Positions 45,330 through 58,500 of a stretch of DNA of 64,000 nucleotides are shown here, piece by piece. The translations under genes were made by a program, and so were the position numbers. The stretch's first letter is position 1; every line of letters begins with the position of its first letter. Source of the DNA: Symsagittifera roscoffensis. Its lineage: Eukaryota > Xenacoelomorpha > Acoela > Convolutidae. The notes beneath the pieces are model-generated. The model was not told the origin of the DNA, made no database searches, and saw only the letters and a program-made list of their open reading frames with translations. The stretch is from the NCBI RefSeq assembly GCF_963678635.1, contig NC_087062.1, positions 11,390,670-11,454,669 of the forward strand, read 5' to 3'.

Positions 45330-48300
45330 AACTCAATGGACTCCTCTCAGTCTGGGGGAATTGTTTTTCAGTCATTGGCTAGGTTCGCATCATCTGAACA
45401 TCAATCATTTTCTTTTATTTCAAGCTTTTTCACTGGCTTATGTTATGTTTCGGCAGACATGGGTAGAGCCTCTGTGTCTATTTGCTCTGTTCGGTCCATT
45501 TTTGGTGAAAAAAGTAACTCGGTTATTAGCGGGTAGAAGGAGTATGTTTATACAACAACAGGTGGTTTAAAAAGTGATTGAAAATAGTTTTTCTTTTAAG
45601 CTTATTAAATGCTTTATTCGAAGCTTTTTTTTTCGAAACTGAATTTTTCGGGTTATCATTACGCTCTATCACTTTTTTAATGGAGTATGCTGCAATTTCA
45701 GATCCTCGCTCCTTACCATAACTCATTGAGAACTCTAAAAGTTTTTGTTGCATATCCAGTGCCTTGGTTCCCGCGCATTATGACGCGAGGTGGCTGAGTG
45801 TTTTTACGACAGTAATTGGTCATAAAACTTTTTCTACAATTATTGCTCCTCAAAAGAAAAGTTCTAACAGTTTGGATACGTTAATTTTTTCATTGATGTT
45901 TAAGTGCTTAGTAAGCCACTAAAAAGTTGAGCCCGCATTGCCGCTCAATTTACTAATATTGTCTTTAAATATTTGCTTAACAGTTTTGCTTAGATCGCCT
46001 CCCAAACCATTTGGAAAAGACCGTTTTTTGTATACATCGATTTAGTAACATTGAAACTCGACATTTTTTTGACATCTTTTGAGTTTTAGGTATTTCATTC
46101 AGCTGCTTTAGAGAGCTAACAAACTAATTTTTTTTATAGTTAAGGGTCGAAAACAGCCCAAACTTGTCATCCGAAGCAGCAAGTTTTTTCTCTCGCTTAT
46201 CATTCTCACATCGAGCTTGCTGTTGATTAGCCACATCCTCGGCTCCAAATATGTCTAGCGTGGGCTTGACCCTTGGAGAAGTATTTTACGCAGTGAAACA
46301 ACATTGGCTCTTACTTTTTGTATACAGCGCTCAAATCTGTCGCTTGTTTTAGTAGAATTAATGTTTTTTTTTAATATTGTTTGGTAGAAACATGCAATTT
46401 TAAACGGACATGTCTCCCTACTCTTCATGTCCTCAAAATCAAAAATCCTGATCAAAGATTAGACATGTCACATCTGGAGAGCTGAAAAATTAAAACAATT
46501 TTAAAACAGCTCAACGACAGAACCTTCCTCTTTTGCAGCCTTTAAGCAAAACGCTGCTTTTTCATTACCGGAAAATTTGTTTTGCAATATATCAGCTGGC
46601 TCATTTTGCATAAAAAGCAACCAACGATTGTAACTGAAAAATTGTTACTTCCCGGAAGGTTACTAGTCCTCTCGCAAACTGTCTTTTTTCAACTGTTAAT
46701 TCAAAGTTTTCTTTTTCTCATTTTTCTCGTATGAGCTATTGACTTCTGTCAACGAGAGTTCACAAGCGTCTGTTACTTCAGTTAGCGCAAATTAATAAAA
46801 TGTTACGTCTTGTAATCGCCTGCTAAACTTTTCAAACCTTCCAGAACTTTTTTTTTCGAAATTCGAATATTTCAATAATCGCATATCTGAACGTATTGTA
46901 TTTTTTTTTGGGAGCTAAAAATTTAAATTTGCATGTTCAACTCACTGGCCTCCTCTCAGTCTGGGGGAATTGTTTTTCAGTCATTGGCTAGGTTTGCATC
47001 ATCTGAACATCAATCATTTTCTTTTATTTCAAGCTTTTTCACTGGCTTTTGTTATGTTTCGGCAGACATGGGTAGAGCCTCTGTGTCTATTTGCTCTGTT
47101 CGGTCCATTTTTGGTGAAAAGGTAAGTCGGTTATTAGCGGGTAGAAGGAGTATGTTTGTACAGCAACAGGTGGTTTAAAAAGTGATTGAAAATAATTTTT
47201 TCTATTAAGCTTATTAAATGCTTTATTCAAAGCTTTATTTTTTTGAAACTGAATTCTTTGGGTTATCATTATGCTCTATCACTTTTTAATGGAGTATGCT
47301 GCAATTTCAGATCCTCGCTCACTACCAAACCAAATGAGAACTCCTAAAATTTTTGTTGCATTTCCAGTGCCTCGGTCCCCGCGCATTATGACGCGATGTG
47401 GCTGAGTGTTTTTACGACAGTAATTGGTCATAAATCTTTTTCTACAATCATGAGAGCGATAAATATTGCTCCTCAAAAGAAAGGTCTTAACGGTTTAGAT
47501 ACGTTAGTTTTTACATTGATGTTTAAGTGCTTAGTAAGCCACTAAAAGTTGAGCCCCGCATTGCCGCCCAATTTACTAATATTGTCTTTAAATATTTGCT
47601 TAACAGTTTTGCTTAGATCGCCTCCCAAACCATTTGGAAAAGACCGTTTTTTGTTTACATCAATTTAGTAACATTGAAACTCGACATTTTTTGACATCTT
47701 TTGAGTTTTAGGTATTTCATTCAGCTGCTTTAGAGAGCTAACAAACTAATTTTTTTTATAGTTAAGGGTCGAAAACAGCCCAAACTTGTCATCCGAAGCA
47801 GCAAGTTTTTTCTCTCGCTTATCATTCTCTTATCGAGCTTGCTGTTGATTAGCCACATCCTCGGCTCCAAATATGTCTAGCGTGGGCTTGACCCTTGGGG
47901 AAGTATTTTACGCAGTGAAACAACCTTGGCTCTTACTTTTTGTATACAGCGCTCAAATCTGTCGCTTGTTTTAGTAGAATTAAGGTTTTTTTTTAAATAT
48001 TGTTTGGTAGAAACATGCAATTTTAAACGGAAATGTCTCCTTACTGTTCATATTCTCAAAATCGAAAATCTTGATCTAAGATTAGACATGGTACATCTGG
48101 AGAGCTGAAAAATTAAAACAATTTTAAAACAGCTCAACGACAGAACCTTCCTCTTTTGCAGCCTTTAATCAAAACGCTGCTTTTTTCATCACCGGACAAT
48201 TTGTTTTGCATTATATCAGCTGGCTCATTTTGCATAAAAAGCAACTAACGATTGTAACTGAAAGATTGTTACTTCCCGGAAGGTTTCTAGTGTTCTCGCA

Positions 48301-48555
48301 AACTGTCTTTTCTCAACTGTTAATTCAAAATTTTCTTTTTCTCATTTTTCTCGTATGAGCTATTGACTTCTGTCAACGAGAGTTCACAAGCGTCTCAGTT
48401 AGCGCAAATTAAGAAATTGTTACGCCTTGTAATCGCCTGCTAAGTTTTTCAAACATTCCAGAACGTTTTTTTTCTTGAACTTCGAATAATTTCATAATCG
48501 CATATCTGAACGTATTGTACATTTTTTCGTGAGCTAAAAATGTCAATTTGCATGT
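45330..48555. repeat. Tandem duplication, period about 1.61 kb
   Basis: 'ctcctctcagtctggggg' begins at 45341 and again at 46950, and the copies stay closely similar through 'cgtatgagctattgacttct' at 46728 and 48351. Short open frames in both copies are conserved only because the DNA is duplicated. A diverged fragment of the same family is at about 51475-51600. Confidence 0.88.
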
Positions 48556-48651
48556 TTAACTTACTTGCTCATTTTGTTTTGTTTGTCAGCGGGCGTTACA
48601 CTTCATAGGGTGTCAATTGTGGTAGTCTTTTCAAATCCTATTGATCGAGTC

Positions 48652-50091
48652 GTGTTTCGGATTCGAGGAAAAATCGAAAAAACTGTATCAAAAATCAAAA
48701 CAAGTGATTTTGTTCAAGTTAAATTACTTGATCGTGCCTGGATATGCTCGCAGAGATGTAGTCGAGAATATGAGTATTTAGTTTTAGTTACTTGAGCGCA
48801 TATATAGGATTTTTTGAGGTAAAGCGAGTTGTAGCTTGATCCATCTGAACTGGATCAAATGTACACTGTCCGATAAAAGCTATAGTGAATACTTGAGGTT
48901 CGAACCCTGCTTTTATTGATACCTAACCATAAAGGCGTTACTGTTTCTATCTAGATTGCAGGGTTTTTTCGTAGTGACCCTTACGCTTTGACGATCCTAA
49001 AGTTCCATGTCATAAGCGAACCGCGAATGATTGAAGTACAAAAGCACAATGATTGAGGTACAAAAGCACAAGAGATGATGTCCCTGACCCTTGAGCTTAT
49101 GGTTATTGGGCCCAATTTTCCTAGCCTCATATGTGACCTAAAAGAACGACTGTTACAGAAACTGCTCTGAATACTTTCAAATTTCAGACTGGAGTAAACA
49201 GATTTGCTGAGGTGGAACAATCGCCCTGAAAGTACATAACGATGGAGAGTAAAACTATATCCTATAACGACTGGCAAACGTCAAGATAAAGCTTCACGTG
49301 CTTTTCACCGTCTAAACCGAAGCCAGTTCGAAATGGTCCTCATAACATCGGGTCAACGATTTGTTACCGCGTTTCGGATTCGAGGAAAAATCGAAAAAAT
49401 TGTATCAAAAATCAAAACAAGTGATTTTGTTCAAGTTAAATTACTTGATCGTGCCTGGATATGCTCGCAGAGATGTAGTCGAGAATATGAGTATTTAGTT
49501 TTAGTTACTTGAGCGCATATATAGGATTTTTTGAGGTAAAGCGAGTTGTAGCTTGATCCATCTGAACTGGATCAAATGTACACTGTCCGATAAAAGCTAT
49601 AGTGAATACTTGAGGTTCGAACCCTGCTTTTATTGATACCTAACCATAGGGGCGTTACTGTTTCTATCTAGATTGCAGGGTTTTTTCGTAGTGGCCCTTA
49701 TGTTTTGACGATCCTAAATTTCGATGTCATAAGCGAACCGCGAATGATTGAAGTACAAAAGCACAATGATTGAGGTACAAAAGAACAAGAGATGATGTTC
49801 CTGACCCTTGAGCCTATGGTTATTAGGCCCAATTTTCCCAGCCTCATATGTGACTTAAAAGAACGACTGTTACAAAATTGCTCTGAATACTTTCAAATTT
49901 CAGACTGGAGTAAACAAATTTGCTGAGTTGTAACAATCGCCCGGAAAGTACATAACGACGGAAAGTAAAACTATATCCTATAACGACTGCCTAACGTCAA
50001 GATAAAGCTTCACGTGCTTTTCACCGTCTACACCGAAGCCAGTTCGAATTGGTCCTCATAACATCGGGCCAACGAGTTGTTATCGCTTAGA
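48652..50091. repeat. Tandem duplication, period about 720 bp
   Basis: The copies are 48652-49371 and 49372-50091, nearly identical. Each holds a perfect 7-bp hairpin TTGATCC/GGATCAA and, about 70 bp later, GAGGTTCGAACCC, which matches a pol III B box exactly. No protein gene. Confidence 0.85.
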
Positions 50092-52740
50092 GGCTATCAA
50101 CCGAGTCACTCAGGTTAACTTAATTGCATGCAAAGTAGTGAACTCATGGCTGGGTCTCAGTATCCCCAGACCCCGTCCTCACTACCAAAAACGGGATAGA
50201 TACATTATCATTTTAAAGTTACCATATTACTATTGTTTTTGTACAGTAGAGAAAATCACCCTATCCATCGGAGATGGTTCGAACCTTTCCTTATCCCAGC
50301 TTCTCATAGCCTGAAACTGAAAATCTCAGGTAGCTAAAAGTTATTTAAACAATAGTTCGGAAGTATATCCCCGGAACCTTACGATTCCTTCAATATTACT
50401 GAAGAGACATCTTCTTCACGACTAGGCAGAGTTGCCGTCTTCGCTCTTGACCTTATCGATTGGTTCTATCCTTCCGGTAGCGATTGTATCACCACAATCG
50501 TTACAATTCAGAAAGCTTCTTGTTTTTCCGATAATCTTCTCTCCTGATAACGTCACAATTTTTCTGCATTAGTGAAAATCACGGTTCTTTAGATGATTCT
50601 GGCTTTGCTGCGTTTCAGTTGTCGCAAAATTAAAAAAGTTCACGTGTTTTTCTTTTCGAACAAGTTGTTTAAAATAAGCATGTCAACTCAAAGTGACTCT
50701 TCCCAATTCGCTCTTTTCGTAAGATGAGACCGTTAAACACAGAAATTACTTTTTCGTACAGTCGAACCACTCAAAATAAAAATCGTTTTGGCAAACCATT
50801 TTTGGCGGCATTCTGGCCGAATGTCACAAGAGGTTGACCTTCTAACTTGCAATCAATTCAACCGCATTTGTTAGAAAAAACACCAAGAATTTTTAGACGG
50901 GAAAAAATAGAAAAAAAAAATAAAGTGAAAAAAGGAGTTTCTGTTTGATTTCTTTTCTCAAATCAATTCATCTCTCATTTCAGTTACAAAAAAATCGAAA
51001 GGTTTTTTGGACATCTTACTGGTGTGGGGCATTCAACTCAGCTGTTCTTGGGAGCTTACATACTGAGCAGCGAACTGACACTTAAGTTGTAGTTCCGGAA
51101 GCGAATTTTCGGCTAATACAAAACAAACAAATTTCGAAAAAATTGATATGTTTCGATATTGAAAAATTGATGAAATCGAAAAATTAAATTTAACTTAATT
51201 AAAAGATAAAGTTCAGAGAATGTCTCAAAAAGACTTCAGTCTGATAATTTAATCATGATGTTATTTTGGCGCGAGTTTCAAATTTGCAAATATCTGATTA
51301 GTTGAATTTTTATTATTTTGTATAGCCACTGTCCTAGGATATTTTTATGATCGATGATCATTTTAACAAAATTTCAAAACTTCTAAACCTGATGATGCAC
51401 ATATGTGCGAAAACGTTCGTAATTCACATTTTTAAATACCTCTATCTTATATACTGGTTTCTCATAGCAAGGGATCGAAAATAGGGTGACCTTGTCATCC
51501 GATGCGCCAGTTTTTTTTACTCATTGAGCTTGCTGCTGATTAGCCTCATTCTCTGCTCAATATCTGTCTCGGGTGGGTTAGCTTTCATTGACCAATTGAA
51601 CAGTTCTGGTTACTAAAGCGACTGAGTCTTTTAATGTCCACAAATGGGACTGATTTTGCACAAGCAGAGTGTCACTTATTGTCATTTTATGAAGTCCGCT
51701 TTTTTTGCAAGCAAGCCAAAGCCTACTTATAAATGTCCTTTGAAAGTGTTTACATATCCTGTTGCTGTTTAGCAATTGCATATCGATATTCGCATAGTTC
51801 GTGGCAAGTTGTTAACTACTACAATAGCGTTTTACGCAAATGGGAGAACGTGAATAGATTGTGCAAGTCGGAGGTTGCCTTTAGATTATATTTGCTGGCT
51901 TTTTTGCTGCATAGCTTCGGCAATTAATTGTTCCGACCATTGAAAATGGGGAGGAACTTTGTATTCGTGTGTATTTTAGTTTTTTTTCAAGCAAAATCGT
52001 GTGACACAAATAATCATCAGACTGGGTTGACTGATGAGTCGTGATTCGAACAATTTTGTTTTCTAGTGTCGAGAAATACCGATTTGAAATTTTTGATCTT
52101 TCGTCTTAATTCGAGCGAAAAATAAGCTTGCATTTGCTTAGTTTAAAGAGGGCACCGGATGAAATAGCAATACACGTCCTGTAGTACCCGAGACACCGAC
52201 ACAAACATTTTGTGCCACAATCAATAAACATTCCTCATCGAATATCATTCCAGCATAAATTGTACATTTTCAATATTTCTCTATTCTTTATACCGATGAT
52301 TTTTTCGTGTTGTCGTAGACCCATAATATTGAAGTCCACTCTTAAAATTCTTGGCGTTATGGCTGTTTTTTCCTTTGCTTTGTTTGTCAGCGGGCGGTAG
52401 CCTTTTTAAGTCCTATTGGTCGTGTCGTATTTCGGATTCTAAGGAAAATTCGAAAAAGTATCACAGTCAATAATATCTGGTCTCCATATTTTCGAATTTC
52501 AGACTAAATTTGCTGAGAGTTTGACCTCCAACTTGAAACTAATTCAACCGCATTTTTAAGAAATAAGAAGAAAATTTAGACAGGAAAAACTGAAAAATAT
52601 TTTTATGTAAGAAGAATGTTTCCTCTTTGATTTCTTTTCTCAAATCAATTCGGCGAGAAAATTCTGTGTTACTCACACAGCAACCGGCTCTCCTTTTTTA
52701 TGTTTAACCTCTGATTGTTGAATTTCAGTTACACAAAATA
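50092..52740. other. Intergenic, repeat remnants
   Basis: AT-rich. It holds a fragment of the 1.61-kb family (51475-51600) and scattered 'gtttgtcagcggg' words (also at 48590). I see no gene. Confidence 0.45.
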
Positions 52741-54430
52741 ATGGCGGCAAGTGCTCCATCTTATGCTCATATGCTACCTGGATATGGCGTTATTGTCTCT
52801 CGATTTGATAGGCCAACTGGGCAAGCCCAGGTGAGTGACGCAGATTTTTCGCGACAAAATAATTTGACAAGTCGATTTGAATTTAATGCATAATTAACAT
52901 ATTGTTGTAGGTTAAAATTTAAGCCTTTAAATTGGCCGAAGTTATTGAATTTCCCAGATTCTTTAAAAATATTCTCGGTTTTTCAGTCGGTCAACTTCGA
53001 TGCCATCAGAGAGTCAGCCAGGAATGAATGGCTCAGTCATTACGAATCCTTCAATCTCCCTGAAGCTCCGCCCTTAACCGAGACTTCCTATACGGCCCAG
53101 TACGCGCCAAAGAAAAGATTCTCCCCTCATAAATTTTCTTGGGACGAGGAGCGAACGAACAAGCCACATCCCTCTGAGTAGGTTCTAAGTACCATAAAAG
53201 AATGCATCGTTTGTATGATTTTAGCTTGTAGATATTTACCCCTTTTTGCTCAGGGTGTTTCTTTGTACTCATTTGAAGACTTTGCCGGGATTCTACAAGC
53301 GAAACACGGCTAGTGTCAAGAATACTCCTGGATTTAAAGATGCGCATGTTGCAAAAGCATCGTCGGCTCGGCCTTACAAAGGTGACTTTGTGTTTGTGTT
53401 TGCATGTGCGTAAAAAACTTGACACCTTTTCCGATCAATAGTTGAGAGTAAATTTTATTTAACAATTCCAAACATCATTTGGCTTTCATTGATATAGAGG
53501 GGCTTCGCTATTTTTATTTGTTTAGTTAAATCTTGAATAACAATTTTAGTAGACGGAAGCACTGAGTTGATGTTTGCGGAACAATTGAAGCGTATGCAGC
53601 AGAAAGAAAAGCCTGTAGCCGTGGGCGGAGATGACAAGACTTTGAATTCATTCATGAAAAACGAAGTAAGGTTTCAGTAAATGTAAATAAAATAAAGATG
53701 TTTTTTTTATAGTTTGTCATTTCAGCCAATATATCGTTCATTGGATCCCCAGACGGCTCAAGCAACGGAAGCATGGCTGAAGATGGCCAAGCCTGAAGGT
53801 ACGATTTTTTTGTTGACGTTTTTTATTCACATCAGTATGTGAATGCATCTGTTTTCGCTTGTGTAGATGGTGAAGCTGTGCAAGAAATGTTGGAGTACGT
53901 GGTAAAAAAAGATCAGGCTGGAAAGGTAGGGGTCATTAGTTTCTAACTTTCAAGCCGTAGATACCCAATAACAATAATAATGATAGTATGTTACCCTATG
54001 TTGCTATTCAGATGGTTCAGAACATCGCGAAGCCGGAAGTTCAGAGTAAAATTCAGAATTGGCTGAAATCCGCTGACCGAGAAAGTAAGGGCATCCGTTC
54101 AAATCTGTTTTAAGAGTCATCAGTGATTCAATGTGGTTTCAACATTAGATACACGCGTCGAAGACTTGAGTTATTAGAGACATGCACATATATATTTGGG
54201 TTTATGCAAAAAAAACATTGTTTTCAGAGGTGGATGCAGCGCACAAGCTGTTTGCGGCATTGGAAAGTGGAAAGTTGATTGACAGAAAATCATCCACTGC
54301 ATTCCGATACAGTCCCACAGTGTACAAGTATGAGCGACTGAATTTCAAGCCCAAGCCCAGGGAGTACAAGCTGCACCCAAGTCTAATCGACAGGGACTAC
54401 CCTCCGCCCATCAGAACTGGATCAAAATAG
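52741..54430 (+). CDS. Eight-exon gene for an unrecognised 310-aa protein
   Basis: Exons: 52741-52830, 52987-53177, 53254-53381, 53550-53665, 53726-53798, 53867-53925, 54012-54084 and 54228-54430. All introns are short, GT-AG and phase-consistent, giving 933 nt from ATG to TAG. The protein begins MAASAPSYAHMLPGYGVIVS and is hydrophilic, without signal peptide or membrane segment. The middle has helical segments (TAQATEAWLKMAKPE; VQSKIQNWLKSADREKVDAA). The end is Pro/Tyr/Lys-rich (YSPTVYKYERLNFKPKPREY; SLIDRDYPPPIRTGSK). That composition recalls small ciliary or microtubule-associated proteins, but I cannot name a family. A TTTCAG acceptor lies 12 bases before the ATG. Confidence 0.88.
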
Positions 54431-55560
54431 GGACCAACTGGATACCAAATGTCACGGAACTCTAAAAGTCCTCTATCACTTGTAAAAAGCTTGTAAAAAA
54501 CAAGGGCTCTGCCTGCTTAGATTTCATCAAATGAACTGCATCTATCATTCGGCGTAACGCGCAAGATCATGTTGATCAGATTATCAGTTGCAAATATTGA
54601 ATTTAAATTGTAAATATGTGTCAAATTGTAAATATGTGTAAATAGTCAAACAAATTCTTGGAAAAAACAACTGCCTGCGAAATCCGTAGCTAAAGATTGT
54701 AAATACCGGGGAACAACTCGGTTTAAATAGAATAGTGTTGAGCTTCTGAAACTAATATATTAAAACTTTTTTGTTCTCGAAATTTTTTAAGGAATTGGTG
54801 AACTTTTGCAATTGTGAAAGAACTTTTTGATAATTTGGCCGAATATGTTTTGAAATTAATGTGGCAAATGTAGGAGTTCTCAGAAGTTTGTATTTTGCCC
54901 CCACCATTGAAAAGGAACTTCGTATTCGGGTGTGTTTTAGTTTTTTAGGAGTAATGAACGCAGTGAAGACTCTTATATAGGTCTTGCTGTTTTTTTTTAT
55001 TTTCGTAGGAAAAAGTCTTAAAATATTGATGCACTCTCCAAATACGCAAAAACATGGACGATTTCTAGTTTCAAAAGTGGAATTAATTTTCAAGATTTCC
55101 CAGCGAATAAAAACTTTGCCTATTGATCCAGTTTTCTCAAGTTGGGTTCATGTTATCAAAAAAACGCCAATCATAAATTGTTCTAGAAATTCCAAGAGCT
55201 TAAAGGGCATCTATTTTTTTCTTTGAAATTCGAAAATTGAGATTTTAAAAAAAGTCAGTGTTTTTTTAATGTTTACTTGCGTTCATTACTCTTTTCCAAT
55301 CTTCGATTGGCTGTTTTTTATTTTCTACGCAAAATCAGATATCACAAATAATCATCGGACTGGGTTGAGTGATATTAAAGCCCTTCCAGTCCTGATTCGA
55401 ACGACAAAAAAAATTTCTGAAAAAATGTCCGCAGTATCCGAATCGCAGATCGCTTGTCGATATATAAGCAAACGTTGAAGTGTTAGAACTTTTTTTTCCA
55501 ACACAACTCGGAATTAATAGTGCGCATGTGGTGGCAGTTTTGCTATATTTCCAAGCATTG
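54431..55560. repeat. Intergenic with a dispersed repeat copy
   Basis: About 54930-55400 is a diverged copy of the repeat seen at 1505, 3840, 11500 and 35020: 'agtaatgaacg', 'aggtcttg', 'ttgcgttcatt', then the hairpin CCAATCTTCGATTGG at 55296. No gene. Confidence 0.55.
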
Positions 55561-55570
55561 TCATTTTAAT

Positions 55571-58500
55571 TACAGTTGTAGCTGCTTTATTGGTGGCGAG
55601 TGTTAATATAGGTCTGAGCGATTGGTGCAGATGACCTGATCGCGAGGTCGGAGGTGCGGTTCCGGCAAAATTTTTAAAATACCTTTATAGTGGCCCTGGC
55701 AGCGCATCGTCTTTTTATAGCAACTGCAGGATCTTTAATTTTAGCTAAATTATGCTCTCGTAAGCAAACGTGGCGCAGATAGGAGGAAGTTCGACTCCAG
55801 ATCGGAGGTTCGTTTCCGTCAAATAGCCCACATTTTTTCTTCGGTTCTACTTTTTGTTTCTTAAATTTATTTTCGACCGCAAGGCTACTTCTTGCCGTTT
55901 TTTTGCATGCATTTCTCCTCTGTGTTATTCCTGTTCCGACTACTACCGCATTACATTAGATGGGAATGAACTAGGTTGTAGGGTAGGTTTTTTCGCGAGC
56001 TTGAGTGCATCGCGAAAATTCCGAAAGCTTCAATGGTGAAGCCAATAAGGAACTTTTTCCTGAGAAATGCATTTCAAAAAATTGCGAGAAACAGGTCTAT
56101 TTTTTTTCTATTCTGACTCAAACTCAGCGAGAAGCGGATAGTTTTTTGATGAGTTTTTAAAGTACAACTTTACTATTGGACTAGTGAAAGTGAAAAGCAT
56201 AATAAATCTGCGTGTTTAACTGCTGCTATGTATTTACACTTGCGAGAGCAAGTGTCTTGCATTCGGGGGCAAGACTTTAGTTCTCGTAAACAACTTCTTT
56301 CACAAATCTATAAGAAGTAGTGGAAGTTGCTTTAGGAGTGAAACTTAGCAACTTTGAGACAATTTCCAACTTGACCTAGGGTAAAAAGGGTACCCTAAGG
56401 TCTAGGTTTCGAGGCCCGGCCAGACATTGTTTTTTCAGTAAATATGAAAATGAAAAAAAAACTCCGACAAAATTTGAATTGTTGGACTTCCGTTTGTCTG
56501 CTTATGTTATGTCGTCTTTTGCCACTTCGATGAATTTTGTTACGTTGACTGCATGAGTTTTTTTAATTTACTTCTGTAATTTGTAGAATTAATAGACCAG
56601 ACGTTGTATATTTTCCTTGTTTTTCTTTTTTCGCTTGAAAGCTTTTTAGGCCTAAATGGTTTCGGCATATTCTTACAGCGTTTTTTGTTTTCGGCTCAAT
56701 GGCCGCCTACCCACTTTTAGTCGGCCGCTGGCTAAATACTGAAAGCTTTTTTAATGGTTGTGTTTTTCTACTGTTTTTCTGAAATTATTCTTTTTTTCGA
56801 TTTTGTTATTTCCTCAACCTTGTTATTTCCGGTTTTGTCTCATTTTATATTCGCTAGCATGTGATGCTGCGCTCGGGTTGTCTCGTATTTGATGCGAAGT
56901 TCCGTTTCGCTTCATTGTTTTCACAAAATTTTTGTTTAACTTTCTATAGTCAAAGTTTCTTTCTGATAATTTTTTGGAATTAATAGCTGGTTTGAATGTT
57001 TTTCTGTTATATTCCGACAGCCATCTGCTCATCTTTAACATAGGCTTTCTGGATCTTTTAATAGAAATAACCATTTAAATTTAAGATGGCACGACGACTG
57101 CTGTTAATAATAAGGGTATGTGCTAGTTGAATTTTGAGTTAAAAAATGTGTTTTCCTTTTTTTGAGGACTTTGGACTTTTTCAAAAACAATTCGAAGCTT
57201 TCGGAGAGTTTTTTACTGTAAATCACAGTTTTTGCTATGCAAAGAGTGTTTTTTACAAATGTTTCTTAAATGAGTTTGTTATCATTCCAGAATTATTTGG
57301 GTTATTGAAGCCATTTTTTGCGATAAGCAGCTTAACTCGATAAATCGATCCACCAACTTCCGATGGTTTATGTCGCTCGTTTTTTTCTCGCATTTTTTCG
57401 CGATTTTTTGAATTTTTGTGAAAATTTCGCTGAACAACTTCTTCAGCACTGATTTTAACTAATTGGATAAAATGAAAGAACAATATATAAATTTTTTTTC
57501 TCCCGGGGGAAAAACTTGGTTTGAATTGAATCAGCTTTTTTGGTGCAATTTTTCAAATCACGAATAAAAATGGAAAAGAAAAAATTAAATATATAAAAAA
57601 GTCACCGCAATTGAAACTCAATCTGTTTCTCTTCTTATTTTTGAACCAAATAAATTGACTTGTTCTGAGAGTGTAATTTGGTTTGAATTTTCGCTAAATA
57701 AGTTTTCATTAGAAATAAACTGATATTCAGAGAAACAATTTTTAAGTTTTTGTCTTTGTTTATTTCATCAGATTATTTTATATCTGTACTATAGAAGCTT
57801 GTTCAGCGTAAAATGCAGAAGAGGAGTTCGGAAAAACGCAAAAACATGCGTAAACAGAAAACAAGCTTATCAGGATGTCAAAATTTTGCGGCGTGTTTTT
57901 GTGACGAAAAGAATGACTTTCTAAGCCAAATGTTTGTAAAACTATTTTGATTGATAGGCGCGAAATGGTTTAACTTGATACGTTGACTGCATGAGTTTGA
58001 GTTACTCAGTTTTTCGGATCAACCGTACAATTTCACTCCCTAAGTGACTAACCGTAGAATGTACTACCCAGCCACTTATTATTTGTGAAAATTAATTCTA
58101 AAGAATGCATATCGAACAAACGCACAAATAGAAATGGTTTTTGCTGTTTTTATTTTTGCTGATTGCATTTGAATACTGTTAAGTACCTAAGTTATTGTAA
58201 TTTTAATCATCTTTTAAAAATTACAGTTGTAGGTGCTTTATTGGTGGCGAGTGTTAATATAAGTCTGAGCGATTGGTGCAGATGACTTGATTGCGATGTC
58301 AAAGGTGCAGTTCCGGCAAAATTTTTAAAATCCTTTTATAGTGACCCTGGCAGCTCGTCGTCTTTTTATAGCAACTGCAGGATCTTTAGTTTTAGCTAAA
58401 TTATGCTCTGGTAAGCAAACGTGGCGCAGATATGAGGAAGTTCGACTCCAGATCGGAGGTTCGTTTCCGTTTTATAGCCAACATTTTTTCTTCTGTTCTA

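Noticed and set aside
45321-47178. Repeated 71- and 81-codon open frames beginning MFNS/MFLNS
   Set aside because: They lie at the start of each 1.61-kb tandem copy; DNA-level duplication explains them and no domain is visible.
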